The notes beneath the pieces were generated by a model. It was not told the DNA's origin. It saw only the letters and a list, made by a program, of their open reading frames with translations, and ran no database searches. From positions 110,793 to 174,792 of the forward strand of contig NZ_JAJHUO010000026.1 of the NCBI RefSeq assembly GCF_020859565.1: a DNA stretch of 64,000 bases, read 5' to 3'. Below, one piece after another: positions 15,747-23,769 of the stretch (position 1 is the first letter of the stretch; each line of letters starts with the position of its first letter). This DNA is from Saccharothrix luteola. GTDB taxonomy: Bacteria > Actinomycetota > Actinomycetes > Mycobacteriales > Pseudonocardiaceae. Made by a program: the position numbers and the translations under genes.

Positions 15747-18329
15747 TCAGGCCTTGCCGACGATCAGGCCCGAGTGGTCCTCCAGCACCTCGACCTTCAC
15801 CGTGTCACCGTCACGCACCTCGCCCGCCAGCAGCTCCTTCGCCAACTGGTCACCGATGGACGACTGCACCAGCCGCCGCAAAGGACGGGCCCCGTACACC
15901 GGGTCGAAGCCGTTCAACGCCAGCCACTCGCGCGCGGCGGGGGTGACGTCCAAGGTCAGCCGCCGCTGCGCCAGCCGCTGCCCGAGCCGGTCCACCTGGA
16001 TGTCCACGATGGACGTCAGCTCCTCGGTCGCCAGCGAGTGGAACACCACGACGTCGTCCAGCCGGTTGAGGAACTCCGGCTTGAAGTGCGTCCGCACGAC
16101 CGACATCACGGCGTCGTTGCGCTGCCGCTCGTCCAGGGCGGCGTCCGCGATGACGTGCGAGCCCAGGTTCGACGTCAGCACCAGGATGGTGTTGCGGAAG
16201 TCGACCGTGCGGCCCTGGCCGTCGGTGAGCCTGCCGTCGTCGAGCACCTGCAGCAGCACGTCGAACACGTCCGGGTGGGCCTTCTCGACCTCGTCCAGCA
16301 GCACGACCGAGTACGGGCGGCGGCGGACCGACTCGGTCAGCTGGCCACCCTGGTCGTAGCCGACGTAGCCGGGGGGCGCGCCGACCAGGCGGGCCACCGA
16401 GTGCTTCTCGGAGTACTCGCTCATGTCGATCCGGATCATCGCGCGCTCGTCGTCGAACAGGAACTCCGCCAACGCCTTGGCCAGCTCCGTCTTGCCGACG
16501 CCGGTCGGGCCGAGGAACAGGAACGAGCCGGTCGGCCGGTCCGGGTCCGCCACGCCGGCACGGGTGCGCCGCACCGCGTCCGACACGACCCGCACCGCCT
16601 CGGCCTGGCCGACCACACGCTTGGCCAGCTCCTCCTCCATGCGCAGCAGCTTCGCCGTCTCGCCTTCGAGCAGCCGGCCCGCCGGGATGCCCGTCCAGGC
16701 GGAGACCACGTCGGCCACGTCGTCCGGCCCGACCTCCTCCTTCAGCATCACGGCGGCGTCCTGGGTGGTGCGGGTGGCCGCCTCCAGCTCCTTCTCCAAC
16801 GCCGGGATGCGCCCGTACCGCAGCTCGGCGGCCCGACCGAGGTCACCGTCGCGCTCGGCCCGCTCCGACTCGCCGCGCAGCTGCTCCAGCTGCTCCTTGA
16901 GGTCGCGGACCTTCTCGATCGAGCCCTTCTCGTTCTGCCACCGCGCGGTCAGCCCGGACAGGTCCTCGCGCTGCTCGGCCAGCTCGGCGCGCAGCGCGGC
17001 CAGGCGTTCCACCGAGGCCGCGTCCGACTCCTTGGCCAGCGCCATCTCCTCGATCTCCAACCGGCGCACCGCGCGTTCGACCTCGTCGATCTCGACCGGG
17101 CGGGAGTCGATCTCCATGCGCAGCCGGGACGCGGACTCGTCCACCAGGTCGATGGCCTTGTCCGGAAGGAAGCGGGCGGTGATGTACCGGTCGGACAGGG
17201 TGGCGGCGGCGACCAGGGCGGCGTCGGTGATGCGCACGCCGTGGTGCACCTCGTAGCGGTCCTTGAGGCCGCGCAGGATGCCGATCGTGTCCTCGACCGA
17301 CGGCTCGCCGACCAGGACCTGCTGGAAGCGGCGCTCCAGGGCGGCGTCCTTCTCGATGTGCTCGCGGTACTCGTCCAACGTGGTCGCGCCGACCATCCGC
17401 AGCTCGCCGCGGGCCAGCATGGGCTTGATCATGTTGCCCGCGTCCATGGCGGACTCGCCGGTCGCACCCGCGCCCACGATCGTGTGAAGCTCGTCGATGA
17501 ACGTGACGACCTGGCCCGCGGAGTCGGTGATCTCCTTGAGCACGGCCTTCAGCCGCTCCTCGAACTCGCCCCGGTACTTCGCGCCGGCCACCATCGAGCC
17601 GAGGTCGAGCGCGACGACCTTCTTCCCGCGCAGGCTCTCGGGCACGTCGCCGGCGATGATCCGCTGGGCCAGGCCCTCGACGATGGCGGTCTTGCCGACA
17701 CCCGGCTCGCCGATCAGCACCGGGTTGTTCTTCGTGCGGCGCGAGAGCACCTGCACCACGCGGCGGATCTCGGTGTTGCGGCCGATGACCGGGTCCAGCT
17801 CGCCCTTGCGCGCGCGTTCGGTCAGGTCGACGCCGTACTTCTCCAACGCCTTGTAGGTGCCCTCCGGGTCCGGGCTGGTGACCCGCGCCGAACCGCGGAC
17901 CTTGCCGAACGCCTCCTTGAGCGCCTCGGGGTGCGCGCCGTGGCGGCGCAGCAGGTCGGCGACCTGGCCGCCGTGGTGGGCGAGGCCGACCAGCAGGTGC
18001 TCGGTCGACACGTACTCGTCACCCATCTCGGTGGCGAGTTCCTGGGCCTTGCCCAGCACGCGGACCGAGTCGCGGGAGAACTGGGGCGCCGACACGGACG
18101 ACCCGCTGGCCGCGGGCAGCGCCCTGGTCAGCTGTTCCAGCTCCTTGTGCACCTGCTTCGGGTCCGCGCCGACGGCGGAGAGCAGGGGCGCGGTCAGGCC
18201 GTCGCCCTGGGCCAGGAGGGCGCCGAGGAGGTGGACCGGGCCGACGTCGGGGTTGCCCGCGATGGTCGCCGCCTGCACGGCGGCGGACACGGCCTGTTGC
18301 GTCTTCGTGGTCGGGTTGAAAGCGTCCAT
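15747..18329 (-). CDS. clpB: ATP-dependent disaggregase ClpB
   Basis: This 860-residue Hsp100 chaperone works with DnaK/DnaJ/GrpE to extract proteins from aggregates. Domains in order: Clp N-domain repeats (residues about 1-145), AAA+ 1 with GEPGVGKT and TFIDELHTIVGAG, a coiled-coil M-domain (about 405-525), and AAA+ 2 with LGPTGVGKTE and VVLLDEVEKAHPDVFD. Length is typical. Start ATG 18329 follows GGTGAGGA. A perfect HAIR-type inverted repeat lies 75 bases upstream, so HspR repression with heat induction is expected, matching the dnaK operon at 25.6 kb. Confidence 0.97.
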   Translation of the reverse strand: MDAFNPTTKTQQAVSAAVQAATIAGNPDVGPVHLLGALLAQGDGLTAPLLSAVGADPKQVHKELEQLTRALPAASGSSVSAPQFSRDSVRVLGKAQELATEMGDEYVSTEHLLVGLAHHGGQVADLLRRHGAHPEALKEAFGKVRGSARVTSPDPEGTYKALEKYGVDLTERARKGELDPVIGRNTEIRRVVQVLSRRTKNNPVLIGEPGVGKTAIVEGLAQRIIAGDVPESLRGKKVVALDLGSMVAGAKYRGEFEERLKAVLKEITDSAGQVVTFIDELHTIVGAGATGESAMDAGNMIKPMLARGELRMVGATTLDEYREHIEKDAALERRFQQVLVGEPSVEDTIGILRGLKDRYEVHHGVRITDAALVAAATLSDRYITARFLPDKAIDLVDESASRLRMEIDSRPVEIDEVERAVRRLEIEEMALAKESDAASVERLAALRAELAEQREDLSGLTARWQNEKGSIEKVRDLKEQLEQLRGESERAERDGDLGRAAELRYGRIPALEKELEAATRTTQDAAVMLKEEVGPDDVADVVSAWTGIPAGRLLEGETAKLLRMEEELAKRVVGQAEAVRVVSDAVRRTRAGVADPDRPTGSFLFLGPTGVGKTELAKALAEFLFDDERAMIRIDMSEYSEKHSVARLVGAPPGYVGYDQGGQLTESVRRRPYSVVLLDEVEKAHPDVFDVLLQVLDDGRLTDGQGRTVDFRNTILVLTSNLGSHVIADAALDERQRNDAVMSVVRTHFKPEFLNRLDDVVVFHSLATEELTSIVDIQVDRLGQRLAQRRLTLDVTPAAREWLALNGFDPVYGARPLRRLVQSSIGDQLAKELLAGEVRDGDTVKVEVLEDHSGLIVGKA

Positions 18330-18403
18330 TCCTCACCTCGGTCGGTGTCGTGCGCAGGGGCCGGCGTGCGGGGCCGGCCGTCACTCCGGTCAACGTCAGA
18401 AAA

Positions 18404-18424
18404 GTTGAGCCAGTTCCGCTCAAC
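18404..18424 (-). promoter_or_regulatory. HAIR-type HspR operator upstream of clpB
   Basis: GTTGAGC and GCTCAAC form a perfect inverted repeat with a 7-base spacer, against the HAIR consensus CTTGAGT-N7-ACTCAAG. It lies in the clpB promoter region. The same repeat type occurs twice upstream of dnaK. Confidence 0.85.
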
Positions 18425-18512
18425 CTAGTGGAATCGTGTGGTGTGGGCCACGGTGGTCGTGCCGGACCGAAACTCGAGTGCGCCCGACCGACCCCGCGGC
18501 CACGATCAGCGC

Positions 18513-18893
18513 ATGACCTCACTGGTGCACCACATCACCATCGACTGCGCGAACGCGTACGAGCTGGCCGGCTTCTGGAGCAAGGTGACCGGCATGCCGG
18601 TCTCCGACGACGACCTCCCGGGTGACCCCGAAGCCCTGGTCGCGCTGCCGGAGGGGCCGGGACTGCTGTTCATCCAGGTGCCCGAGCCCAAGTCCGTGAA
18701 GAACCGGGTCCACCTCGACCTCCAGCCCGACACCACCCGTGACGCCGAGGTGGAGCGGCTGCTCGGGATCGGCGCGACGCTGGTGTCCGACATGCGCCGG
18801 CCGGACGGCAAGGGGTGGGTCGTGCTGGCAGATCCGGAGGGCAACGAGTTCTGCGTTGAACGCAGCGCAGCCGAGCGGTCCGAGCAGCCCTGA
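18513..18893 (+). CDS. VOC family (glyoxalase-like) protein
   Basis: This 126-residue vicinal-oxygen-chelate fold protein is built from two beta-alpha-beta-beta-beta modules. It starts HHITIDCANAYELAGFW, and the second module ends LADPEGNEFCVE, the usual metal-ligand strand of the family. Start ATG 18513 fits the beginning of the fold; upstream sequence in frame is not family-like. VOC proteins include dioxygenases, glyoxalases and resistance proteins; this one cannot be assigned. A similar small VOC protein lies at 61277-61645. Confidence 0.83.
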   Translation: MTSLVHHITIDCANAYELAGFWSKVTGMPVSDDDLPGDPEALVALPEGPGLLFIQVPEPKSVKNRVHLDLQPDTTRDAEVERLLGIGATLVSDMRRPDGKGWVVLADPEGNEFCVERSAAERSEQP

Positions 18894-19331
18894 GGCCTGT
18901 CACCCACATGTCGCAGCCGGTTGTCCACACCGGCCCGTGAGTTGTCCACAATCCGCAGGTGGGAATCCACAGGCGACTGCGGCCCACCACACGTGGCCGA
19001 CCTGCCGGCCGCCACCAGGGTGAATATCCGCCGGTAAACCCCGATCGGACGTCCCGCTGACGTGGCCGGGGTGTTGCCCGGCCCACGTCCCGTGAGGAGT
19101 CGTGCGTCTGGCGGTGGGCCGCAAGCGCCGGATTCGGTATACGTGGAAGGGAACGCCCACCCGTTCGCCGGAACGTTGTGCGACCGTCCGTAATCGCACT
19201 GCACTCGAAGGTGGCATCAAGGAGTCGACCGGCCAGTTGGCGGGTTAGTGTCCCCTCGTCGGGATGGAAGCTTGACGAGGACGTAGCGCCCTTGCTGGCG
19301 CCGCCAGAAACGTGGAGACTGCGCCCGGACC
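18894..19331. other. Intergenic region with DnaA-box cluster
   Basis: No gene was found in these 438 bases. Two perfect DnaA boxes and one weaker match lie in the first 80 bases. The remainder is presumably the promoter region of the flavohaemoglobin-like gene; no clear promoter element was recognised. Confidence 0.55.
18921..18971 (+). promoter_or_regulatory. DnaA-box cluster
   Basis: TTGTCCACA occurs at 18921-18929 and 18942-18950 in the same orientation, 21 bases apart start to start. GAATCCACA follows at 18963-18971, again 21 bases on. The even two-turn spacing suggests cooperative DnaA binding on one helix face. Confidence 0.6.
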
Positions 19332-20507
19332 ATGACTGCGAACGCCGTGTTGAGCCCCATCCCGAGCCCGCCACACCGCGAACCTCCTCCTGGTGTCACC
19401 GCTATGGTGCGGATGATCCGGGAGAGCTTCGCGGTGGTGGAGCCGCGCGCCGAAGAGGTAGCCAAGTTCTTCTACGGCATGCTCTTCAGCCTCGCGCCGG
19501 CGACCCGTGAGATGTTCCCCGCGAACATGGAGGTCCAGCGCAGCCGCCTGCTGCGCGCCCTCGTCCACGTCGTGCAGATGGTGGACAGACCGGACGACCT
19601 GATCCCGTTCCTGCGGCAGCTCGGGCGCGACCACCGCAAGTTCGGCGTGGTCAACGTGCACTACGAGTCCGTCGGCACGGCGCTGCTGGCGGCGGTGAAG
19701 AAGTTCGCCGGTCCCGCGTGGACGCCGCAGGTCGAGATGGCCTGGGCCGAGGCGTACACGATCATGGCCCGGGCGATGCAGGAGGCGGCGGCGGCCGACG
19801 ACGGCCCGGCGTACTGGCACGCGACCGTGCTCGACCACCAGCGGGTGAGCTGGGACTTGGCGGTCGTGCGGTTGCAGCCGGATCACCCGGTCGGGTACCG
19901 CGCCGGGCAGTACGTGAGCGTCGAGACGCCGCAGCGCGCGCGGTTGTGGCGGTACTACTCGCCCGCGAACGCGCCGCGTGACGACGGCATCATCGAGTTC
20001 CACATCCGTTCGGTCGAGGGCGGGTGGGTCAGCCGGTCGATCGTCGGGCACACCCAACCGGGTGACGTTTGGCGCCTCGGGCCGCCGATGGGCCGGCTCA
20101 GCGTCGACCGGAAGTCCGGGCGGGACGTGCTGATGGTCGCCGGCGGGACCGGGGTCGCGCCGATGCACGCGATCATCGACGAGATGGCGCAGTGGGGCGA
20201 GAACCCGCGCGTGCACCTGTTCATGGGCGGGCGGACCCGCGAGGACCTGTACGACCTGGACAACCTCCAGCGGTTCGCCATGACCAACCCGTGGCTGACC
20301 GTGGTGCCGGTGCTGGAGTCCGACCCGGGCGCGCGCGGCGTCGAGCAGGGCACGCTCGCCGACGTGGTCACGCGTTACGGGGCGTGGGAGGAGCGGGACG
20401 TGCTGGTGTGCGGCTCGCCGTCCATGATCCGGGCGACCGTGTCGCGGATGCTGGTCGCCGGCACCCCACTCGACCGGATCAAGTACGACCCGTTCACGCT
20501 GGACTGA
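19332..20507 (+). CDS. Flavohaemoglobin-like protein (globin plus FAD/NAD reductase)
   Basis: This 391-residue protein couples an N-terminal globin (residues about 22-155) to a ferredoxin-NADP reductase-like module. The globin has FFYGMLFSLAP and LGRDHRKFGVVNVHY, whose His is the probable proximal haem ligand. The reductase has LWRYYSPAN (FAD-binding RxYS type), GGTGVAPMHAI (NAD(P) ribose/pyrophosphate loop) and VCGSPSMI near the C-terminus. This architecture dioxygenates NO to nitrate in flavohaemoglobins. The N-terminal 20 residues are Pro-rich and extra. Start is ATG 19332. Cytosolic; probably nitrosative-stress defence. Confidence 0.87.
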   Translation: MTANAVLSPIPSPPHREPPPGVTAMVRMIRESFAVVEPRAEEVAKFFYGMLFSLAPATREMFPANMEVQRSRLLRALVHVVQMVDRPDDLIPFLRQLGRDHRKFGVVNVHYESVGTALLAAVKKFAGPAWTPQVEMAWAEAYTIMARAMQEAAAADDGPAYWHATVLDHQRVSWDLAVVRLQPDHPVGYRAGQYVSVETPQRARLWRYYSPANAPRDDGIIEFHIRSVEGGWVSRSIVGHTQPGDVWRLGPPMGRLSVDRKSGRDVLMVAGGTGVAPMHAIIDEMAQWGENPRVHLFMGGRTREDLYDLDNLQRFAMTNPWLTVVPVLESDPGARGVEQGTLADVVTRYGAWEERDVLVCGSPSMIRATVSRMLVAGTPLDRIKYDPFTLD

Positions 20508-20583
20508 GCACCTTCGCGAAACTTTTTCACGTTCGCCGCCGGGGCCGTGCGGGACCTTCGGCGACACACCGCGAGCCGGCTCG

Positions 20584-21276
20584 TCACGACCGCGCCCGTC
20601 CCGACCGTGCCGGCCACGCCGCGCCCAGCACGGCCGCCAGCGTCTCCGGCCGGCTGGTCTGCGGGCAGTGGCCGCCGTCGACCTCGATCGCCTCGACCCC
20701 GAGCCGCTCGCGCGCCGCGCGGCGCATCCACGACGGTCGCAGCGTGCGGTCGTCGCGCGGCAGGACGTAGGTCGACGGCAGGTCGGGCACCTCGTGCACC
20801 TCGCGGTACGTCGCGGCGGGGTAGAACAGGCGCAGGGTGCGCAGCCCGGCGCGCACACCGGCCAGGTCGCAGTCGTGGAACAGGAAGTACGAGGCCACCA
20901 CGGGGTCCGCGGTGGGCGGTTCGGTCAGGGAGCGCCACTCCGGGTTGAACATCTCGCCCGTGTCGACGGCCAGCTCGTCCGCCAGCGACACGGGGCCGGG
21001 GATCATCGCGGCGATCCAGGCCAGGTGGGACGCGCCGAGGGCCCGGGCGATGGCGGGCATCAGCAGGCCGGCGCCGGAGTGGCCCACCAGGACCGGGGCC
21101 AGCGCGTCGCCCGCTTGGGCGCGGGCGATCGCGGCGTAGTCGGCGGCGCGCAGGTGCGGCTGGTCGGTCGGCAGGTCCACGGCCACGGTGCGGTGGCCGC
21201 GTCGGCGGAGCAGGTCCTCCACCGGGCGCCACGCCGTGGGCGACTGGGTGGTGCCGTGCACGAAGACGTAGTCCAC
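20584..21276 (-). CDS. Alpha/beta hydrolase
   Basis: This 230-residue single-domain alpha/beta hydrolase has the oxyanion-region motif FVHGTTQSPTAW at the start, the nucleophile elbow GHSGAG at about residue 84 and the catalytic histidine in DGGHCPQTSRP near the end. Size and the late GGHCP resemble plant-type esterases and their bacterial relatives. Start is GTG 21276. It is monocistronic between the flavohaemoglobin-like gene and hspR. The substrate is unknown. Confidence 0.85.
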   Translation of the reverse strand: MDYVFVHGTTQSPTAWRPVEDLLRRRGHRTVAVDLPTDQPHLRAADYAAIARAQAGDALAPVLVGHSGAGLLMPAIARALGASHLAWIAAMIPGPVSLADELAVDTGEMFNPEWRSLTEPPTADPVVASYFLFHDCDLAGVRAGLRTLRLFYPAATYREVHEVPDLPSTYVLPRDDRTLRPSWMRRAARERLGVEAIEVDGGHCPQTSRPETLAAVLGAAWPARSGRARS

Positions 21277-21409
21277 GGGGTCCAGTCTGGCGCGGGTCGG
21301 GCGGTGGGGGTCGGCGTCGCGGGGTTCCTCATGCTTAACCGAGGTACGGGAACGGTGTTTCCGTACACTTTTCCGCGATGATCACCCTATTGGGCGACCC
21401 GGTGGGAGC

Positions 21410-21838
21410 TCAGCGCTTCGAGTTCGGCTTCCAGACGACCAGTGCCGTCTCGTGCCGCACCGGCACCAGGTCACGGCGGTACGACGCGTGCACCGACGCG
21501 GCGGCGTGCTCGGCCGCGGCCATGGCGGAGGCCAGTTGTTCGGTCAGCTCCTGCACCCTCGCGCGCAGCGCGCCGACCTCGTTCTCCAGCTCGATGATCC
21601 GCTTGACGCCCGCGAGGTTCACGCCCTCCTCCTGCGAGAGCCGTTGCACCTCGCGCAGCAGCACGATGTCGCGCATCGAGTACCGGCGCCCGCCACCGGA
21701 CGTGCGGCCCGGCGACACCAGGCCGAGCCGGTCGTAGGCACGCAGGGTCTGCGCGTGCAGACCCGACAGCTGGGCCGCCACGGAGATGACGAAGAACGGG
21801 GTGTCCTCGTCGGTGCCGGGCGGGAACGGGAAGCTCAC
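21410..21838 (-). CDS. hspR: Heat-shock repressor HspR (MerR family)
   Basis: This 142-residue MerR-family repressor binds HAIR operators and uses DnaK as co-repressor. The winged helix is FVISVAAQLSGLHAQTLRAY with DRLGLVSPGRTSGGGRRYS, followed by a helix EEGVNLAGVKRIIELENEV and a coiled coil. Start GTG 21838 overlaps the dnaJ stop as GTGA, so it is the translationally coupled last gene of dnaK-grpE-dnaJ-hspR, the actinobacterial arrangement. It is expected to repress its own operon and clpB through the three inverted repeats seen in this window. Confidence 0.94.
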   Translation of the reverse strand: MSFPFPPGTDEDTPFFVISVAAQLSGLHAQTLRAYDRLGLVSPGRTSGGGRRYSMRDIVLLREVQRLSQEEGVNLAGVKRIIELENEVGALRARVQELTEQLASAMAAAEHAAASVHASYRRDLVPVRHETALVVWKPNSKR

Positions 21839-23004
21839 ACCGACCTCTTCTCCAACAGGGCGTTGAGCTCGGCGCGCGGGTCGTGCATCGCCGTCGCCGA
21901 CGCGTAGTTCTCCAACGCCTCCCGGGCCGCGGCGTCCATGTTGTTCGGCACCGCGACGTTCAACGTGATGAGCAGGTCGCCGACCTGGCCGTCGCGCTTG
22001 GCGATGCCCTTGCCCTTGGCCCGCAGCACCCGACCGCTGGCCGTGCCCGCGGGCACCTTCAACGTCACCTTGCCCTCGAGCGTCGGCACGGTCAACGTGG
22101 CGCCGAGCGCCAGCTCGGGGAAGGTCACCGGCACGGTCACGGTCAGGTCGTTGCCCGACCGGCCGAAGATCGGGTGCGGGTTGACGTGCACGAGCACGAA
22201 CAGGTCGCCCGCGGGCCCGTTGTTGCGCCCCGGCTCGCCCTGCCCGGCCAGCCTGATCCGCTGGCCGTCGTCGACGCCGGCCGGGATCCGGATGGTCAAC
22301 GTCCGGGTCTTCGTGCTCACGCCGTCGCCCGCGCACTCCGGGCACGGGTCGTCCACGATCCGCCCGGTGCCCCGGCAGTCGGCGCACGGCTCGGAGAACG
22401 CGAACGCGCCCTGGCTGCGGGTGACCAACCCGGCGCCGCCGCAGTTCGTGCACGTCCGCGGCGACGTGCCGGGACGCGCGCCGGAACCCGCGCACGTGCC
22501 GCAGGTCGCCGGGCTGGACAGCCGCATGGGCACGGTCGCGCCCTTGACGGCCTCGGTGAAGTCGATCCGGACGTCGGTCTCGACGTCCTCGCCGCGCCGC
22601 GGCCTGGTCGCCGACGTGGACGTGCCGCCCCGGCGGTTGAACAGGCCGCCGAGCAGGTCGCCGAGCCCGCCCATGCCACCGGCCTGCTGCGCGCCCTGGC
22701 GGCCGAACAGGTCGCCGACGTCGAACCCGCCGCCGGTGCCGAACCCGCCGGGGAACCCGCCGCCCCCGGAGAAGAGGCGGCGGGCCTCGTCGTACTGCTT
22801 GCGCTTCGCGGTGTCCGACAGCACGCCGTACGCCTCGGACACCGCCTTGAACCGCGCCTCGGCCTTGGCGTCACCGGGGTTGGCGTCGGGGTGCAACTCC
22901 CGCGCCAACTTCCGGTACGCCTTCTTGATCTCGTCGGCCGAGGCGTCGGAGGTGACGCCCAGCTCGCGGTAGAAGTCCTTCTCGATCCAGTCGCGAGCGC
23001 TCAA
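21835..23004 (-). CDS. dnaJ: Chaperone DnaJ (Hsp40)
   Basis: This 389-residue co-chaperone stimulates DnaK ATPase and delivers substrates. The J-domain at residues about 10-75 contains the essential HPD in ARELHPDANPG. A Gly/Phe-rich linker follows (GGGGFPGGFGTGGGFD), then a zinc-binding region with four CxxCxGxG-type repeats (CGTCAGSGA, CTNCGGAG, CADCRGTG, CPECAGDG) and the C-terminal substrate-binding barrels. Start is 23004, 18 bases after grpE. Cytosolic; part of the HspR-regulated operon. Confidence 0.96.
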   Translation of the reverse strand: MSARDWIEKDFYRELGVTSDASADEIKKAYRKLARELHPDANPGDAKAEARFKAVSEAYGVLSDTAKRKQYDEARRLFSGGGGFPGGFGTGGGFDVGDLFGRQGAQQAGGMGGLGDLLGGLFNRRGGTSTSATRPRRGEDVETDVRIDFTEAVKGATVPMRLSSPATCGTCAGSGARPGTSPRTCTNCGGAGLVTRSQGAFAFSEPCADCRGTGRIVDDPCPECAGDGVSTKTRTLTIRIPAGVDDGQRIRLAGQGEPGRNNGPAGDLFVLVHVNPHPIFGRSGNDLTVTVPVTFPELALGATLTVPTLEGKVTLKVPAGTASGRVLRAKGKGIAKRDGQVGDLLITLNVAVPNNMDAAAREALENYASATAMHDPRAELNALLEKRSV

Positions 23005-23022
23005 CGGACGCCGCCCCCCTTC

Positions 23023-23769
23023 TCAGTCCTGCTGCTCTTCGACCGGCTTCTCGACGGCCTCTTCGACGACCGGCTGCTCGGCGGCGGCCGGTTCGTGGTC
23101 GGTCACGGCGACCAGCGCGGGCCGCAGCACGCGCTCGCCGAACCGGTAGCCGCGACGCAGCACGGCGGTGACGGTCGGCCCGCTGACGTCCGGCGAGGTG
23201 CCGTGCTGCACGGCCTCGTGGACGGACGGGTCGAACTCCTCGCCCTCGTGCCCGAACGGCTCCAGGCCGGTGCCGTGCAGCGCGCTGACGAGCTTGTCGG
23301 CCACCGCCTTGAACGCGCCGGTGAGGTCGCCGTGCGTGCCGGCCCGCTCGATGTCGTCGAGCACGCCGAGCAGCTCGCCCGCCACCTGCGCCTTGGCCGT
23401 GGCGACCACCAGTTCCCGGTCGCGCTCGACGCGCTTGCGGTAGTTGGCGTACTCCGCGGTCAACCGCTGCAGGTCGGCGGTCCGCTCGTCGAGCTGGGCC
23501 TTCAGCTCGACGGACGGGTCGTCGGCCAGGGCCGCTTCGGCCGGCGGCTCGGGCGCGGCGTGCTTGCCGCCGCCCTCCGAACCGACCTCGGGCGAACCGG
23601 TCGAACCGGCCTCCGGCTCGACCGGGGCGTCGGCCTGCGACGCCTCGGTCCGCGACGTCCCGGCCTGCGCGTTCTCGTCCGCCGGGCTCTCCCGCACCTG
23701 ACCCGTCTCCGGGTCGATGCGCCTGCGGTCGCGCACCACCACGTGGGGCTGTTCCTCGGGCTGGGTCAC
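23023..23769 (-). CDS. grpE: Nucleotide exchange factor GrpE
   Basis: This 248-residue GrpE releases ADP from DnaK. The family core runs from the long helix (DDPSVELKAQLDERTADLQ, then EYANYRKRVERDRELV) to the beta domain with GTSPDVSGPTVTAVLRRGY and FGERVLRPALVAV. The N-terminal about 95 residues are a disordered acidic extension and the tail is Glu-rich (EEAVEKPVEE), both longer than in E. coli. Start overlaps the dnaK stop at 23766-23769. Confidence 0.95.
   Translation of the reverse strand: MTQPEEQPHVVVRDRRRIDPETGQVRESPADENAQAGTSRTEASQADAPVEPEAGSTGSPEVGSEGGGKHAAPEPPAEAALADDPSVELKAQLDERTADLQRLTAEYANYRKRVERDRELVVATAKAQVAGELLGVLDDIERAGTHGDLTGAFKAVADKLVSALHGTGLEPFGHEGEEFDPSVHEAVQHGTSPDVSGPTVTAVLRRGYRFGERVLRPALVAVTDHEPAAAEQPVVEEAVEKPVEEQQD

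Noticed and set aside
15657..18428. A plus-strand open frame of more than 900 codons opposite clpB.
   Set aside because: ClpB is certain on the other strand; the opposite frame is a GC-composition shadow of low complexity.
15358..18971. The DnaA boxes as a replication origin.
   Set aside because: No dnaA, dnaN, recF or gyr genes are nearby and no AT-rich unwinding region is seen.
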